Of a stretch of 64,000 nt of DNA, positions 40,601 through 50,800 are shown piece by piece. The notes beneath the pieces are model-generated. The model did not search any database. It was given only the letters and a program-made list of their open reading frames with translations, and had not been told where the DNA came from. Numbering within the stretch: position 1 is the stretch's first letter; the number at the start of each line of letters is the position of its first letter. The translations under genes and the position numbers were made by a program. The DNA comes from an uncultured Bacteroidaceae bacterium (GTDB lineage: Bacteria > Bacteroidota > Bacteroidia > Bacteroidales > Bacteroidaceae): contig CAJODY010000001.1 of the NCBI GenBank assembly GCA_905233285.1, positions 62,001-126,000 of the forward strand, written 5' to 3'.

Positions 40601-43501
40601 AAAGCCGTTAGTACACCAGTTCTCGCCCTCGGTCACATTGACACGGTTGAAGCGAAACTCAGGTGTCGAGATAAAGTTACGGCTGTAGATGCTGTTAAAC
40701 TCTGCATTACCTTCTTCGTCAATCAAAGCACCACTGCCTAAAAGTCCTGACTGGAAACGACCGACAAAAACGCCCTTTCTCGCTCTCGTAGGCTCGTCAA
40801 AGGTTACAACGTCTTGGAAAGTTATCTTTCCTGCGGCGGTATCATCCTTTGTACGTGACAGGAAAATCTTCTCGCCCTCACTCTGTAAGATACTGAGGAT
40901 GGCTGCTGCAACAGCACCAGAAGCACCATTGCCCGCAACAGAACTGTTACCGAATATAGAGCCGTTGTAGATTCTGTCAACAGACGTAGTAAGTTTCTGA
41001 ATAGTGCCTTGCTGAACATCATCGTTAAGGGTGATGTCAACTTTCGGGGTCAAACCCTCACCCATCGAGATTGTGACTTTCTCAATCGTAATCTCTGCCA
41101 AAGGTGCGGGGTCTGTATCGTTCGCGGGGATGCCTCTGAACGTGAACTTTAGTCCTGCGTACAAACGCCAGAAGATGCTATCGGATTCTCTGCTTTCCTT
41201 ACGCATCCTGTCTAAGTTCCTCTGCAAGTAAATATCGTCGATGCTCGGCTGATACGTAAACTTTGTCTCACAGTTGTCTGCGAGGTAGTCAGTAGCCGCT
41301 CTCAACAAACGGACTTCTGCCATCTTAACGTAAGTATCGGGCATCTGGATTCCCAACAGGACAAACTGATCACCTGCTGCAATGGGGTCTGTCTGACTCG
41401 GATAATACGTGTTCAAACTCGAATCTTGGTCACGTTTCAGAGTCAGCATATAGCCTTTCTTGCCGTTGTATGTGACTTTCTCAACGTCACTGCCAATCTC
41501 AAACTCACGTCCGACACAACGACCGCTCTTCATCACCATCTTAGGAGTTTCGTCACTCCAACAGGCTTCAAAGTCAAAGCCCATATCCTGAACAAAGGCA
41601 TGGAAAGTATCGGTCAAAGTATCGGAGTCGGACACAGGAAACCATGTGTATTCCGGCTCTGCCGTGACTGAATTGTCAATACGTGACTTACCAACCTGAT
41701 AGTTGATGCTGAAATTGTCTGTGAATCCAGACGGTACGGATATGTTTTGAATGACAGGCGTGAACGTGACGATAATATCCGAAAGGGCATAGACGCGAAT
41801 CTGTGACACTCTCGGAGTATCTTCTTTCAGGTCTGGCAGTTCTGGCAATTCCAGTTCCTTGATACCGCCACCTCGCGTTATGTCTAAGAAGTCTGAGGTG
41901 TAAGTGGCAATAGTCGTAGTGATATCGGTCTGGACGTTTCTTGCCTTGACTGTCAGGATAAAACCTACGTCACAACTGCAACCGTCTCTATAACAAGACA
42001 TACTGAAGCCGTACCTGACTGCACCGATGGTAGGAGCCATGGCATACAAACCTGCAGCAACACCCTGAATTTTGAACAATGTCTTTTCCGTACCACGATA
42101 TAAACCACCTGAATACTGGAAATTACCGTTGTTCTTGGTGTTGTAGTTGAGGTAGGTCATACCGATGCTTGCAGAACGCACAACACCTGTTGAGGCAATA
42201 CCGCTCTCAGGCAGTATGCCGTTGTCTTTGTTCGCATCATCAACCAATGTCTCGTTATCGAGATACCCTACTGCAAGGAGTTTATCAATGCGCTCGTCAT
42301 TGCCATAGCCAGAGAAAGAGCCTGAACCTGTTATGCCGTCCTGGTCTTGAACCAAAGCAGAACGGAGTTCACCGTATGTGGCTTCTTCAATGGTCGGATA
42401 TATCTCTGGCAGGTCAGAATTAGAACCGTCGAATCTTACGCTGTCTTCTCTGATACCTTCTTGGCAGGTCTCAGCATCATTGTTCTTGTCAATGTATGCG
42501 TCGTTGGAATCTCCTTTGACGTGTGCCAGAGACGGATCACGCTGCGCATTGTTCTGTGCTTTGACAGCGGGAGTTGCAAAAGTATCGGGCAGTTGCAAGT
42601 TCGTTGGAAACAAAGACTGAGAAAGTCCGTACTTCTTGTTATAGAATCGGTACGGCATATTCTTTGTTGAACCCATTACTCTCAGACGTGTCACTATCTG
42701 CTGCTGACTATTGGCATTACGCTTTATCTGGAACAAGCCATGATTCATGTCCTCACGGGTGTTGTAGCCTTTGCCGTAACCGAAAGCAAACGTCTCTTCG
42801 GCTTGGTCACTCGTCAGGTTACTCATGTTGTAACCGATATAGATGTTACGACCTCGGATGCAATAGTCAAGGTCAAACGTGTTATGGACTTCTGACAATG
42901 CCTGTGCAACACTGGTATTGTCAAAACTCAGCACCTTGTCCTCGGTATGCGTAACAAGAACCGTTGAGCCTGAGCCTGTGATGTATGTCGAAGTCGTATC
43001 TACAAAAATCTTCCAGCCATTCGTCGGAAACATACGATCAAGGTTGGCTTGCATCTTTGCAGCCAAAGCACATACTGGAGTGAGAGTTGAACCTCCGTAA
43101 CTGGTCTCGCCACAGAACAACGTGAACTTGCTGCTCCCCGTGTAATTCGTACCCAAGGCCGCTATGTAGTCACCCGTCGTAGGCGTTATGTCAAGCATCA
43201 AACAACGTGTCAGTTCCTCTTGATAGGAGTTGAATTTCACGTTTTCGTAGGTGTAGGCATCACCGCGCTCACCTGTTCCTGCTTTCTGCGTCACACTCGG
43301 AACGTAGTTCAAAGTATAGGTCTCGCCCCTGAACTGGCAGAAATCTCCTACAGCCCAATCAATAGGTGTCTCAGAACTGATAGTGAACGTCAAATACTGC
43401 TCGCCCATCATAGCGTCCTGAAACTTCCACTTATTGACAATGCAACGAAGTTTCGTTACGTTACCTTCTTTGTAAAATATGCGTAGTTCTACCCTGTTCA
43501 T
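34649..43501 (-). CDS. Giant tail-tip/central fibre protein (Tal-like)
   Basis: 2950 aa, one of the largest proteins here. The N-terminal ~900 residues look like the phage tail-tip (Tal/gp44-like) platform. An acidic spacer follows (EDDEEEEEEQ-type, residues ~1015-1045). Residues ~1190-2070 contain two tandem copies of a ~400-480-aa module. Ig-like beta domains continue to ~2500. The C-terminus has the central-fibre pattern LYATGAEISGKITATEG found in phage tip attachment proteins. It starts 2 nt after the distal tail protein, the usual order in siphophages. Confidence 0.8.
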   Translation of the reverse strand: MNRVELRIFYKEGNVTKLRCIVNKWKFQDAMMGEQYLTFTISSETPIDWAVGDFCQFRGETYTLNYVPSVTQKAGTGERGDAYTYENVKFNSYQEELTRCLMLDITPTTGDYIAALGTNYTGSSKFTLFCGETSYGGSTLTPVCALAAKMQANLDRMFPTNGWKIFVDTTSTYITGSGSTVLVTHTEDKVLSFDNTSVAQALSEVHNTFDLDYCIRGRNIYIGYNMSNLTSDQAEETFAFGYGKGYNTREDMNHGLFQIKRNANSQQQIVTRLRVMGSTKNMPYRFYNKKYGLSQSLFPTNLQLPDTFATPAVKAQNNAQRDPSLAHVKGDSNDAYIDKNNDAETCQEGIREDSVRFDGSNSDLPEIYPTIEEATYGELRSALVQDQDGITGSGSFSGYGNDERIDKLLAVGYLDNETLVDDANKDNGILPESGIASTGVVRSASIGMTYLNYNTKNNGNFQYSGGLYRGTEKTLFKIQGVAAGLYAMAPTIGAVRYGFSMSCYRDGCSCDVGFILTVKARNVQTDITTTIATYTSDFLDITRGGGIKELELPELPDLKEDTPRVSQIRVYALSDIIVTFTPVIQNISVPSGFTDNFSINYQVGKSRIDNSVTAEPEYTWFPVSDSDTLTDTFHAFVQDMGFDFEACWSDETPKMVMKSGRCVGREFEIGSDVEKVTYNGKKGYMLTLKRDQDSSLNTYYPSQTDPIAAGDQFVLLGIQMPDTYVKMAEVRLLRAATDYLADNCETKFTYQPSIDDIYLQRNLDRMRKESRESDSIFWRLYAGLKFTFRGIPANDTDPAPLAEITIEKVTISMGEGLTPKVDITLNDDVQQGTIQKLTTSVDRIYNGSIFGNSSVAGNGASGAVAAAILSILQSEGEKIFLSRTKDDTAAGKITFQDVVTFDEPTRARKGVFVGRFQSGLLGSGALIDEEGNAEFNSIYSRNFISTPEFRFNRVNVTEGENWCTNGFGTILNVDIIDDTTGYIDLKLEENDYTSIQVGDICRGIYNDVAHQYETKTLDDDSELYDDEEEEEEQEVTEGETEEETIERRTFGFSAKEGFFTSYFWVKEFIKNEKGECRFLYELRNAKTPHPCEFMKFAQYGSFTNKDRRSSSYSTSIGHYYEMVLDGVSTWKINSANVVYRKGYLGNMFVTLKNGKEAQLQGYGLYVQDNVYFGNAVVQLDPETLKDIEDQLKSYAIDFSEYVNVITVDDVGNVIGGLYTVSGSGNQYREYRIQSAISVRRNDVPLVIAEDGEDAGEGTYKIYIQPKGCTCMLENSTLFITSIENIKDGIAGSDDDANFDYDAMRLMSECSVDIIIDCEGKGSIQKSFPIRIKHDSQPFIGANLDNEFSAVSWNTKLQRYIGLPIEVNLNMWHNNEFLDVTSVAVNGIVGATTAQKEKDIVVNGITLHTSLVEDSNHALSAHILIDSLAQDIALVTNFNITATANYSGVSYERTFTHTLHKSTDTNVYSLQPSVPEVITNLNANAAQELSEDYVSCDVFCDSSDDKHYVVDSADFAAHKVALFYQIYYVDGTHTDEARYTGAIETDANLSEIRFILYGLDSSGVVDKNLIHDKQGVPVLAVGVDGKGVEYIFFLQNEELPLPTIYEEADKLQNDDYCPYTDEFKTKQWTDNPSGVREDCKYEYYSMRKKIGGVWTSFGDVKEWNRYTVSPYTVEFSDHVDVITVDDVGNVIGGLYTVSGENNEYRSYRIHSAISVRLGQDLLTIDTSNSVKASEGYYKLHVQPRGCTCVIEDSTIFITSIDNIKDGVAGTPDDANFDYAAMRQMDNCCVDITIDCEGKKTLVKSFPITIKHDSQPFVSADISNEFSGVSWNTKTQRYIGLPISFDMTMWHDDQFLDITNVNNVSLEAATSGVTLVNDTAPATPAATSIYYTKSIETITKNAGTVNEYSYKVARIQITALGADVPLVTDINVTTSAVYAGVTYERTLVHTINKTTDTNVYSLLPSVNEIVLDKNKNTLSENSITCKVICDSSDDKHYEVAYADFATHGIVMYYKKFYTDGTSDEDETLYENTAISVTTSVKEIRFYLYGYANNSVDRTTVHDTEGVEVIPGGENTIQLIIDNANDSVLCLEDGTVIASTLPYAKVFLNDGNDMVNESLAASAWQTLECENCTAEWVTALDSTDKGKRFNVTAVTDDVARVTAKVRYKAKEFKVVHTIKKLYGLDKYEIVTEPVSINYDPNTGTHTPSSFNVYVYLTTQEEDRHLMTSLPVADTNTNTDGDVRLQYSVNNGSSWNTITGYSSGKTIGSSIYSSVTTGSVWLRVQRYVVGESGGEWVTYDTEGVEVIPGGNDSTSYWFESDVNSIPLDEDGNRKFTSFPVYLMKKKGEDAAVRCSDFYLAVYRLSGSTYTRAQVLNSKASGISVVVASDKTITQYIVCAFASTPPVTYGDATPVAELGIGVTIDGESAINYYLTADVNSIIRTHTGSYDGTARPTITAWRKEGDNDAVRLADIVDGNGVVAEGMTINAYEMNGNTVAYTNTSTTGVLTCAQPYSYVDRLEVELVKGTKTYATLSIPIITEQAGLSGCHERVFEVFTAGQTYYNEENTEKSGIRYVDFLAVEDDTYTSGYRVYMCTETHVAASTFNDDSQYWSEVNINVASAFFTYLIAKNANIKVLSSAQFTIAETNGTVVAGLANTTVPLWVGGSNPSTAPFRVTRTGKLYATGAEISGKITATEGQVGPFIIGSSGLYCGNITNMASEKNDFVYIHSSSIKLGQQVGYFEAGDIASLKVFIGRNADPTVSNTDAYCNTALYIYRNMTTIDETLRYHPAVKIISENTINRNIAMRLVGGLQVWGGLIEKGYRLEITDTKKTNVLDLSFGTTFILGTTLSTEPQFFIPTLTEVRRQLGVSTTDEFAVPIKIIARKDTNNFRISSQINVASNPPSDAEGGKFVDNNGNAGWENSDVTMASGDVIEFILCYTATTGYYIQLTNIRN

Positions 43502-43503
43502 AA

Positions 43504-44052
43504 TCAGTCAAAATTTAGTTCTGTGCAACGCTGTTCACCGTCGTAAGTGCCGTATGTCGGAGTGACATCGGTAGTCGGGTCATAGACTGTGAATCTCACT
43601 TTGAACTTTGCAACGGCATCGGGGTCATACTCTGAGCAATAGAAGATTTCGTTGTCAACGTCTGAAACAACAATATCCTTACGACCAATGCCAACGTGTT
43701 CGTTGTAGATAGCAAGGCGACCACTCTTGAAAGCACCGTTAGCACCAACGCGACCATAGATGTAATCAAGAAAGTTTCCGACATCTGTTCTGATGTTCTG
43801 TTCATCACCGACATAGAGGAAAGTAACGTCAATGTCGTAATTCTTCATCGGAATCTTTTCAGGAACATACACGTCAAGACCATCCTCGCCAGCCCAATCC
43901 CGCGTAGGGAGGTCTTTCGGCTTCGGATTCTTCTTGAAAGGAAAGTCTTGGCTGATAATGTTGAATGTTTCCAGTAAATCAACCACCGTTCCCTTTGTGT
44001 AGGTTGTTCCGTCAAAACTTATCTGCTGAACGTATGTATTGTAAACTGCCAT
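43504..44052 (-). CDS. Distal tail (Dit)-like protein
   Basis: 182 aa. MAVYNTYVQQISFDGTTYTKG..., beta-rich with WAGEDGLDVYVPE and FYCSEYDPDAVAKFKVRFTVYDP. Between tape measure and tail-tip gene the expected product is the distal tail protein that connects the tube to the tip. Confidence comes mainly from gene order. Confidence 0.6.
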   Translation of the reverse strand: MAVYNTYVQQISFDGTTYTKGTVVDLLETFNIISQDFPFKKNPKPKDLPTRDWAGEDGLDVYVPEKIPMKNYDIDVTFLYVGDEQNIRTDVGNFLDYIYGRVGANGAFKSGRLAIYNEHVGIGRKDIVVSDVDNEIFYCSEYDPDAVAKFKVRFTVYDPTTDVTPTYGTYDGEQRCTELNFD

Positions 44053-44059
44053 TGTAATA

Positions 44060-44076
44060 ATTTTTCGGCAAATATA
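44060..44076 (-). promoter_or_regulatory. Leftward promoter for distal tail/tip genes with 14-bp operator
   Basis: -7 TATATTTG (44076-44069) overlaps ATTTGCCGAAAAAT (44073-44060, minus strand). The same 14-mer overlaps the opposing promoter in opposite orientation. No -33 TTTG recognised. The remainder of the 148-bp gap 44053-44200 holds only these elements. Confidence 0.5.
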
Positions 44077-44174
44077 TTCATAAATCTTTACAATTATCTA
44101 TGCCTTGATTGGAAATCAAGTCTGTTTATCTTAATTTATACCACGCTTTATCTGATTTTTATGGAAACTTTATC

Positions 44175-44197
44175 TAAATTTGCCGAAAAATATCTGA
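44175..44197 (+). promoter_or_regulatory. Rightward promoter of the moron gene, two operator motifs
   Basis: -7 TAAATTTG (44175-44182) overlaps ATTTGCCGAAAAAT (44178-44191), and the 10-mer AAATATCTGA follows (44188-44197), just before the ATG at 44201. A repressor bound here would cover the transcription start. Confidence 0.55.
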
Positions 44198-44200
44198 GAC

Positions 44201-44710
44201 ATGAACGATTTGAATAAGGAATTACGCAATCAGGCTGTCGCACTCGGTCTCTGCCAGCCTTGGCAAGATTCATGGAAAAAAGACTGGTCGAGGGAAAAGT
44301 TGGTCGAAAGAATGTATAAAGGATTGGACTTCTGCCTGAAGTATCACTATCCGTCAAACGACTACATTCTGAAGCACTTTGACCAAGAGTTTCGCAGAAA
44401 GAGCAACGTGTATGTCAATGACAAATACAGCGTATGCAATCCAAAGCAAAGTCTTGTCTTGGGCACTTCTGAAGTCACTTTCAGATATAACGCATGGTGG
44501 AACGGCTCTATCAACGTCCGCGACAACTCCCGTACTAAAATCCATGCCCGAAACAGGAGTTTCGTAATCGTTCACCTCTTCGAGAATGCTTATGTCGAAG
44601 CCGAACAAATTGACAAAGCGACAATCGTTCTGATAAAGCATTCAAAGAATGTAACGGTCGTAGCTGACTCAAAGATAAAGGTCAAAGAAGAATATGACTA
44701 CTTGAAATGA
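44201..44710 (+). CDS. Moron-like rightward gene inside the tail operon
   Basis: 169 aa, opposite in direction to all flanking tail genes, with its own promoter and terminator, which defines a moron. The N-terminal ~95 residues are a helical domain (SREKLVERMYKGLDFCLKYHYPSNDY). The C-terminal ~75 are a beta-repeat (VRDNSRTKIHARNRSFVIVH ...), consistent with a small beta-helix like the product of the gene at 6946. Lysogenic expression and a host-benefit or immunity role are inferred. Confidence 0.75.
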   Translation: MNDLNKELRNQAVALGLCQPWQDSWKKDWSREKLVERMYKGLDFCLKYHYPSNDYILKHFDQEFRRKSNVYVNDKYSVCNPKQSLVLGTSEVTFRYNAWWNGSINVRDNSRTKIHARNRSFVIVHLFENAYVEAEQIDKATIVLIKHSKNVTVVADSKIKVKEEYDYLK

Positions 44711-44774
44711 CGTTTTTGGTGTTTTTCATATTGATTATGGTTTAGGTTAGTAAAAGGTATTTTAGTTTAAAAAG

Positions 44775-44807
44775 AAAGCGGCTGTCCGTGATGGGTCGCC
44801 GCTTTCA
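44775..44807. terminator. Terminator between the moron gene and tape measure
   Basis: 9-bp arms GAAAGCGGC (44775-44783) and GCCGCTTTC (44799-44807), preceded by AAAA and followed by ATCTTATTT. Serves the convergent ends of both genes. Confidence 0.8.
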
Positions 44808-44809
44808 TC

Positions 44810-47800
44810 TTATTTGACTGATACCTCTTCATTTCCGTTGGTGATATTGTCTAAGTGACTTCTCATACTGTCAAGCATGACATAGATAGCACCGTTCTCA
44901 CTGAGCAATGTCCGTATGATAGCAACATTCGCATCAATATTGCCGACACCTTTCACTATCGTTGTGACTTGCTCGATATAGGCCGGCCACAACTCCGAAA
45001 CAAACTGCGAAAGAAGAATACGTTTTATAGCCACGTCTTGACGTAGGCTGTTGACATATCCTGCAAACAGGTCACTTGTTTCCTCAGACGTACCCTGTAC
45101 GCTACTGCTCAACGAATTAAAGTCGTTGTTCCTCAGTCCATTCACGTAGCCCATCTGTTCCATGAGGTCGTTGATGCCATAGAGCATTTCCTGTGCCGCC
45201 GTTACCATATTTGAACCTTCGCCACCGGGCTTGAAGTAGTCAGCGATTACAGCCAATACTTTCTTCGACTCGCCCATAGGGTCAGCAGCGAGTTTATCAG
45301 TAGTGGTAACACCGTTCTCACCAAAGAGTTTATCGCGCAAACGCTCCATCATAGGCTCGATGATACCTACTTTCAGCATTTCACTGACTACGTTCTGCAT
45401 AATGCTCTTAACGGTATCGTCAAATGCTTTGACAGCACTCTCTCCGTTCTCGAAAGCCGTCATAATAGCATCACTGATTTGGTCAGCCCAACCCTTGATG
45501 TCTATGCCCCATAATTCGTTGGCAATGTCCTCGGCAAAGTAACGAATCTGATCATCCAACTCGGCAATCTTAGACTTGTATTCTTCGAGGGCTTCACCAG
45601 AACTGTTTTTCTTATCCTGCTCTGCATCGTACATTCTCATGTAGTCCTCACGCTCTGATTTCAGATTCGCAAGTTCCTGTTGGTAGCCAGTGCCAGCACT
45701 ATTCTTATTATAGTATTCGTACATGGCTCTCTGGGCTTCAGAATCGAATCCCTTGCCCCAAGTAGTATTCTTGAGTATCTTACCCCACCATCCGTATTTT
45801 GACAAATCTCTATTAGTCGGCGCATACTGTTCGGAATAGGTACGACGCAAATCACCTGTGTCATAACCTAACGTCCTTTTACGGGCTTGCACTATCAGTT
45901 CGGTATTGGCTTCAATGGCTTGCACGTCCTCGCGCAAACGGCTAATCTCTCTCTCCAATGCTTTGTCATGTGTGGCAAAGATACCGCTAACAAGTCCAAG
46001 TCCTGCGCCCGCCGCCATTCCCCATGGCCCAAGAGCGGACAAAGACTGCGCACCTTGCATAGCACTACCCATCACACCAGCGGCATCACCAACGGCATTA
46101 GCCATACCCTCGTTACCCATTGACTCAAAGAGGTTGGTAACAAGGTCGAGACCACTCTGCAAAGTAGAGAAAGCGGTAACGACATCTTTTGCGGCATCCG
46201 ACAACTTTGACATCTTCTTGAAGAGATCGCCGTAATGGTCGGCTTCTTTCTGAGCATCTTTCTGCTCTTTGCTGCCTTCCTTTGATTTATTGGCAGTCTG
46301 TTGAGCCGCATCACGTCGCCTTGCATAGTAGTTCATCAGTCCGTCGTAGCCGCCACTGATAAACTGACCTACCGCACCACGCTCACCTAAGAAGCCAGTA
46401 GTGCCATATTCTACCTTTGCCTTGTCTAACTTCTGCTGTTCCTGGATGGCTTGCTCTGGAGTAATCAATCCCAACTCTTTCAGACGGGCAATCATCTTCT
46501 CAACGGCAGTCGTAGCCGCCTCAAACTCCTGCCTTGACATGGCAATAGCATTGTTATACAGGTTAGCGTATTGTGCGCTTAACTGCATCTTCTCCCAATC
46601 TGCCTGTGTCTCGGCAATGTTATCGGCTTTCTGACGTTCTGCCTCAGTGATAGTGCCATTGGCAACGAGATTAGCATTGGCTTCTTTCTGCTTTTTCAGA
46701 TTGTCGTTAATCTTTCGTATCTGAGCATCGTAGTTGGCAACGAGACCAAGCAACTTTGTGTAACTCTGAATATCGTCTTTTACGACCTGCTTCTGAAGTT
46801 TCTGCCATTCCTTGAAAGCCAGAACTAAACCGTCTATCTTGTCTTTGGCATCGTCGGGAACAATGTTCTGGAACATTTTTCGCACTTTGTCTTCATCAAG
46901 ATTGGTGCTAAACTCAATGTCAAGAAGACCACCCATGCCGTAGAACCTGTTTTCGATGTCTTTCTTCAAAGCATCGGCAGAATTTCTAAAGTCTCTCTCG
47001 TAGCCTTCTATTCCTGCCACGTTCATAGCCAACTCTGCATTGCCCGTTGCATTACGGACAGTGTTGAACACCTCCCAACGGGTATTCATAGTTTCAATGG
47101 CTTGCTCGATATACGACTTGAATTGTTCACCAGCCCTTGTAAAGTTATCAAACTTGATGTCGTTCAGAAGAGCAACAGCCTGACGATAGACACGCAAAGC
47201 CTCTTCGCCATTCTTCTTCGTCTTGTCATTCTTCTGCGACTGGTAACGAGCCAATGCAGCATCCCGAATCTGTTCAACATACTTCTGATAGTCGGCAATC
47301 TTTGTCACATCAAAATTCATCGGCAAAACTTTGTCCGTGCGCCATTCTTTGAAGATGTCACCGTACTTAGAGTTTGTTTCTTCTATTGCGCTGTCATTGC
47401 CAACTTTCTTTTCCCACTTATCATACCAAGAGTAGGCTTCTTTCATTATGCGGATGCGTTCATCCCAACGCTTCGCAAACTCGTCTTTGTATGCCTTCTG
47501 ACCACTGCCTTTAGGTTTCTTCTTCTCGTCTTCAAGACTGAAACCACCGTGCTTGCTTGCGGTCATTGCCTGATTGTAAACTCTTGTGGCTTCATTAACA
47601 CCTTGCAATGCCTGACGAACAAAGTCACGGGCTTGCGGGTCGGCTTTCGCTACAGCGGCTTCAATCTGTTCCTGCGTCAACTCAGTACCCATTTCAAACT
47701 CTACACCAAGTTTGAGCATAATGGGCTTAACCTTTTCAAAGTATTCCTTTGCGGCTTTGTACTGCTTGCGGGCTTCGTCGATAACGTCTTTGACATTGGT

Positions 47801-50800
47801 GGCAAAGTTCATTTCTACGTTCCAGTCGCTTTCGGAAAGTTGTTTCAGAAGACGCTTTATCTCGCTCTCCTTTACTCTGAACTTTTCATCATCAACATCA
47901 ATCTCAATACCGAATCTCTTTGCAAACTCTTTCATCAAGAAGTTTGCAGTTTCCTCGGACAAACCTTGTATGGAACTGAGTTTGTCTTTATACCCAAGAA
48001 GCAATGCCTGTTGCTGTGCCTCAGACATTGAGCCAATCTTGATGCCTTTCGTTTCCAATTCAGCCTCTAACTGAACATAGAAAGTTTCAAGATCAGTCAT
48101 CATTGTCTCTTTCTGTTTCTCAATACGGAAAACGTCTGTACCACCCATACTGAGGTTTGTAAGACCAGAGAAGACAGAACTTGCATTAGGGCTTGAACCC
48201 TTGAAAGCATTGACAGCCGTTTGATAACTCTCTTGATTCTTTAGCAGGAAATCAAACTGCTGGGCGTAAGTACCCATTCCCGCAACTGCCTTGTCAAACT
48301 CTTTGCTTTGCTGACGGGCTGCTGCGATACCAACATCAATATTCTCTCTGTAATTTTTGTAAACCTTGGAAAGACTTGCATCAAACTTTTTCAGTTCCTT
48401 ATCATAGTCGCTGATATTTGTGAGAACACTATCATCAAACCAGCCATCATCTGTTGCATTAACAGCGTTCTCAAAAGCATCACCAAGACCCTTCAAGACA
48501 TCTTGCGACTTTGCTATTTCCTCAACCGCAACTTTTAGATTGTCAAATTGCTCTTTGAGAGAGCGGACATTTCCTGCTTCGTCAAACAATGCTTCATTCA
48601 GTATGCGATTAGGAGTTGCTGCGTAGTCTCTAATATACTGAGACCAACGCTCAATACTTTCCTCTGCTTCGGAAGTATCAAAAGATGGTAATACAAAACG
48701 TCTTTGACCGCCAAGTTGACCGCCAAAGTTTCCTGTCACATCAGAGAAATCATCATCTGAGTTACGTCGCCACTCTACTTTGATACCCGTATCTTGCATC
48801 ATCTGACGGGTATTCTTCAACGCTTCCTGAGAGTGTTCGTAGATTTTGTTTGACAACTCTTCTGCGGCTTCCAACTCCCTGCTGTTGCGCATCCACAACT
48901 CCATAATAGCAGTAACACCCGCCATCATAAGTGTTGCAGGATTGAATACCATTGCTTTCAAAGCCCGTCCAAGTTTTAGAGCGGCATCACCAGTCGTAAG
49001 TAATGCCATACGGAAATAGCCGTAACGTGTAGTATTCTTTACGGCTTCGATTCCTGCAACTCTCTCTGCTACTGTAAGGTCTGCAAGTCTTAGTATCTGC
49101 CTCGCCTGTGCTTTTGAAAGTTTGCCAAGTGCTACCTGGCGGGCAATGTCTTCAGTAGTAAGTTTCTTTGAAGACAGAGCCAAAGCCAAGTCCATCACCT
49201 GTTGCTGACGGCCAAGGGCAAGGTTACGCATACGAGTGGCTGACAGATTTTTGCCGACGGCAATCTTCATACGCTCCCACGTAGTCAGTTGTTTCGAGAT
49301 TGCGATCTGCTGTTGCTCTGCTGCTGTCAATACACGATACATAGAGGCAGTACGCAACTGCTGAACCTCCTGCGCACGGAAAGCGGCGATATTCTTCAAA
49401 GTCTCGGCATTGTGCTGACCCAAGGTTGCTATGTTTGCAATGACCGCTACCCTGTGCAAAGCCCACATAGCAGTACCAGTACCGATAACGGTGGCGGCAT
49501 CTTTCCAGTTCCTCGTAACGTCCATCAACACATCAGCAACTTCTTTCAGAGCGTCACCGATGCTGCCTTCTGCCATTTCACCGTACATAATATCCATAGC
49601 GTCGCGCACGTTCTTGAACTTCGCTTTGACACTCTGGCTTATGACTTCCTGCATGTTATGGAACATACCGCCCTCGTCGGTCAAGTCTTTCAATACGCCT
49701 ACAACATCATCGTAGGAGATCTGCTTTGCCCTCACCATCTTTCGGATTTCCTCAGTGGTCTTACCAAGTTTCTCCGAAAGTTTCTGAAGCATAGGAACAT
49801 TACCCATAGCAAACTGCCTCAAAGTGTAACCACTAAGAGCGGCTTCTGAACGGACATGACCCAAAGCCAGAGCCAGACGGTCAACACCTGTACCAGTCGC
49901 TGCTGAAATATCAGCAAGGCGTTTCGTCATGTCAAACAATTCGTTGTACTTGAATCCGTAAGCCGTCAACTGCTTCGTCATTTGGTCGAGTTCAACGACA
50001 CCGAAAGGCGACTGCGTAGCCAATCCCTTAATCTTGTTGAAGAGTTCGTTGGCTTGTGCCTGGTTCTGGAGAATAGCACCGATTGACAGACGTTGCATTT
50101 CCAACTGACCGCCAATCTGAATGATATTGTTCAGGAATTGCTGACCGCCCCACACACCAAGGTACTGAGTAGCAAGCGATTTCAAATCACTCAATACCTG
50201 CGACTGACCATGAAGTTTCTGTGTCGATGTCTCAAGTGCCTGTTGTAAACGCTGTTGCTCGGCAGACAGTTGGTTGGTGGCTGTCGCTGCTGAATTGGCT
50301 TCTTTTGTCAGGGCTTTCAACGCTGCTGCCTGTATGTTTAGGTCGTTGGAGGCATTGCGATAGCCGACGCTCTGAGTGATTCTGTCCGCGTCGTGACCGC
50401 CATTCTTTGCTATGTACTCCAGCACCCGACGATACCGTTCCATTCTTTCTACGGCTTTGTCGTATGCAGTGGTATCTACTTTGGCATCAACGGCATTTGC
50501 GCGAATCTTTGCAATCTCTAACTTGTCGAACTTTGCCGCCAAGTCAGAAACGGCAATGCCGGCGCGTCGCATACTCTCTATAAGATGCGCATTGTCTCTC
50601 GCGCTCTGACGCGATTCTGCCGATACTTTTGAAATCAATCCAACGGCTTCGGTAATCTGTTGACGATAGGCTTCACTATTCAGAGTTTGCATTGCATCCC
50701 TCGCATCCTGACGTGCTAACAAGCCTTCTCTCAAATCAAGTCCTGCAATGGCATTGTTGATGTCACCACGATATGCCGTTGTCGTATTCGTCGAAAGTAT

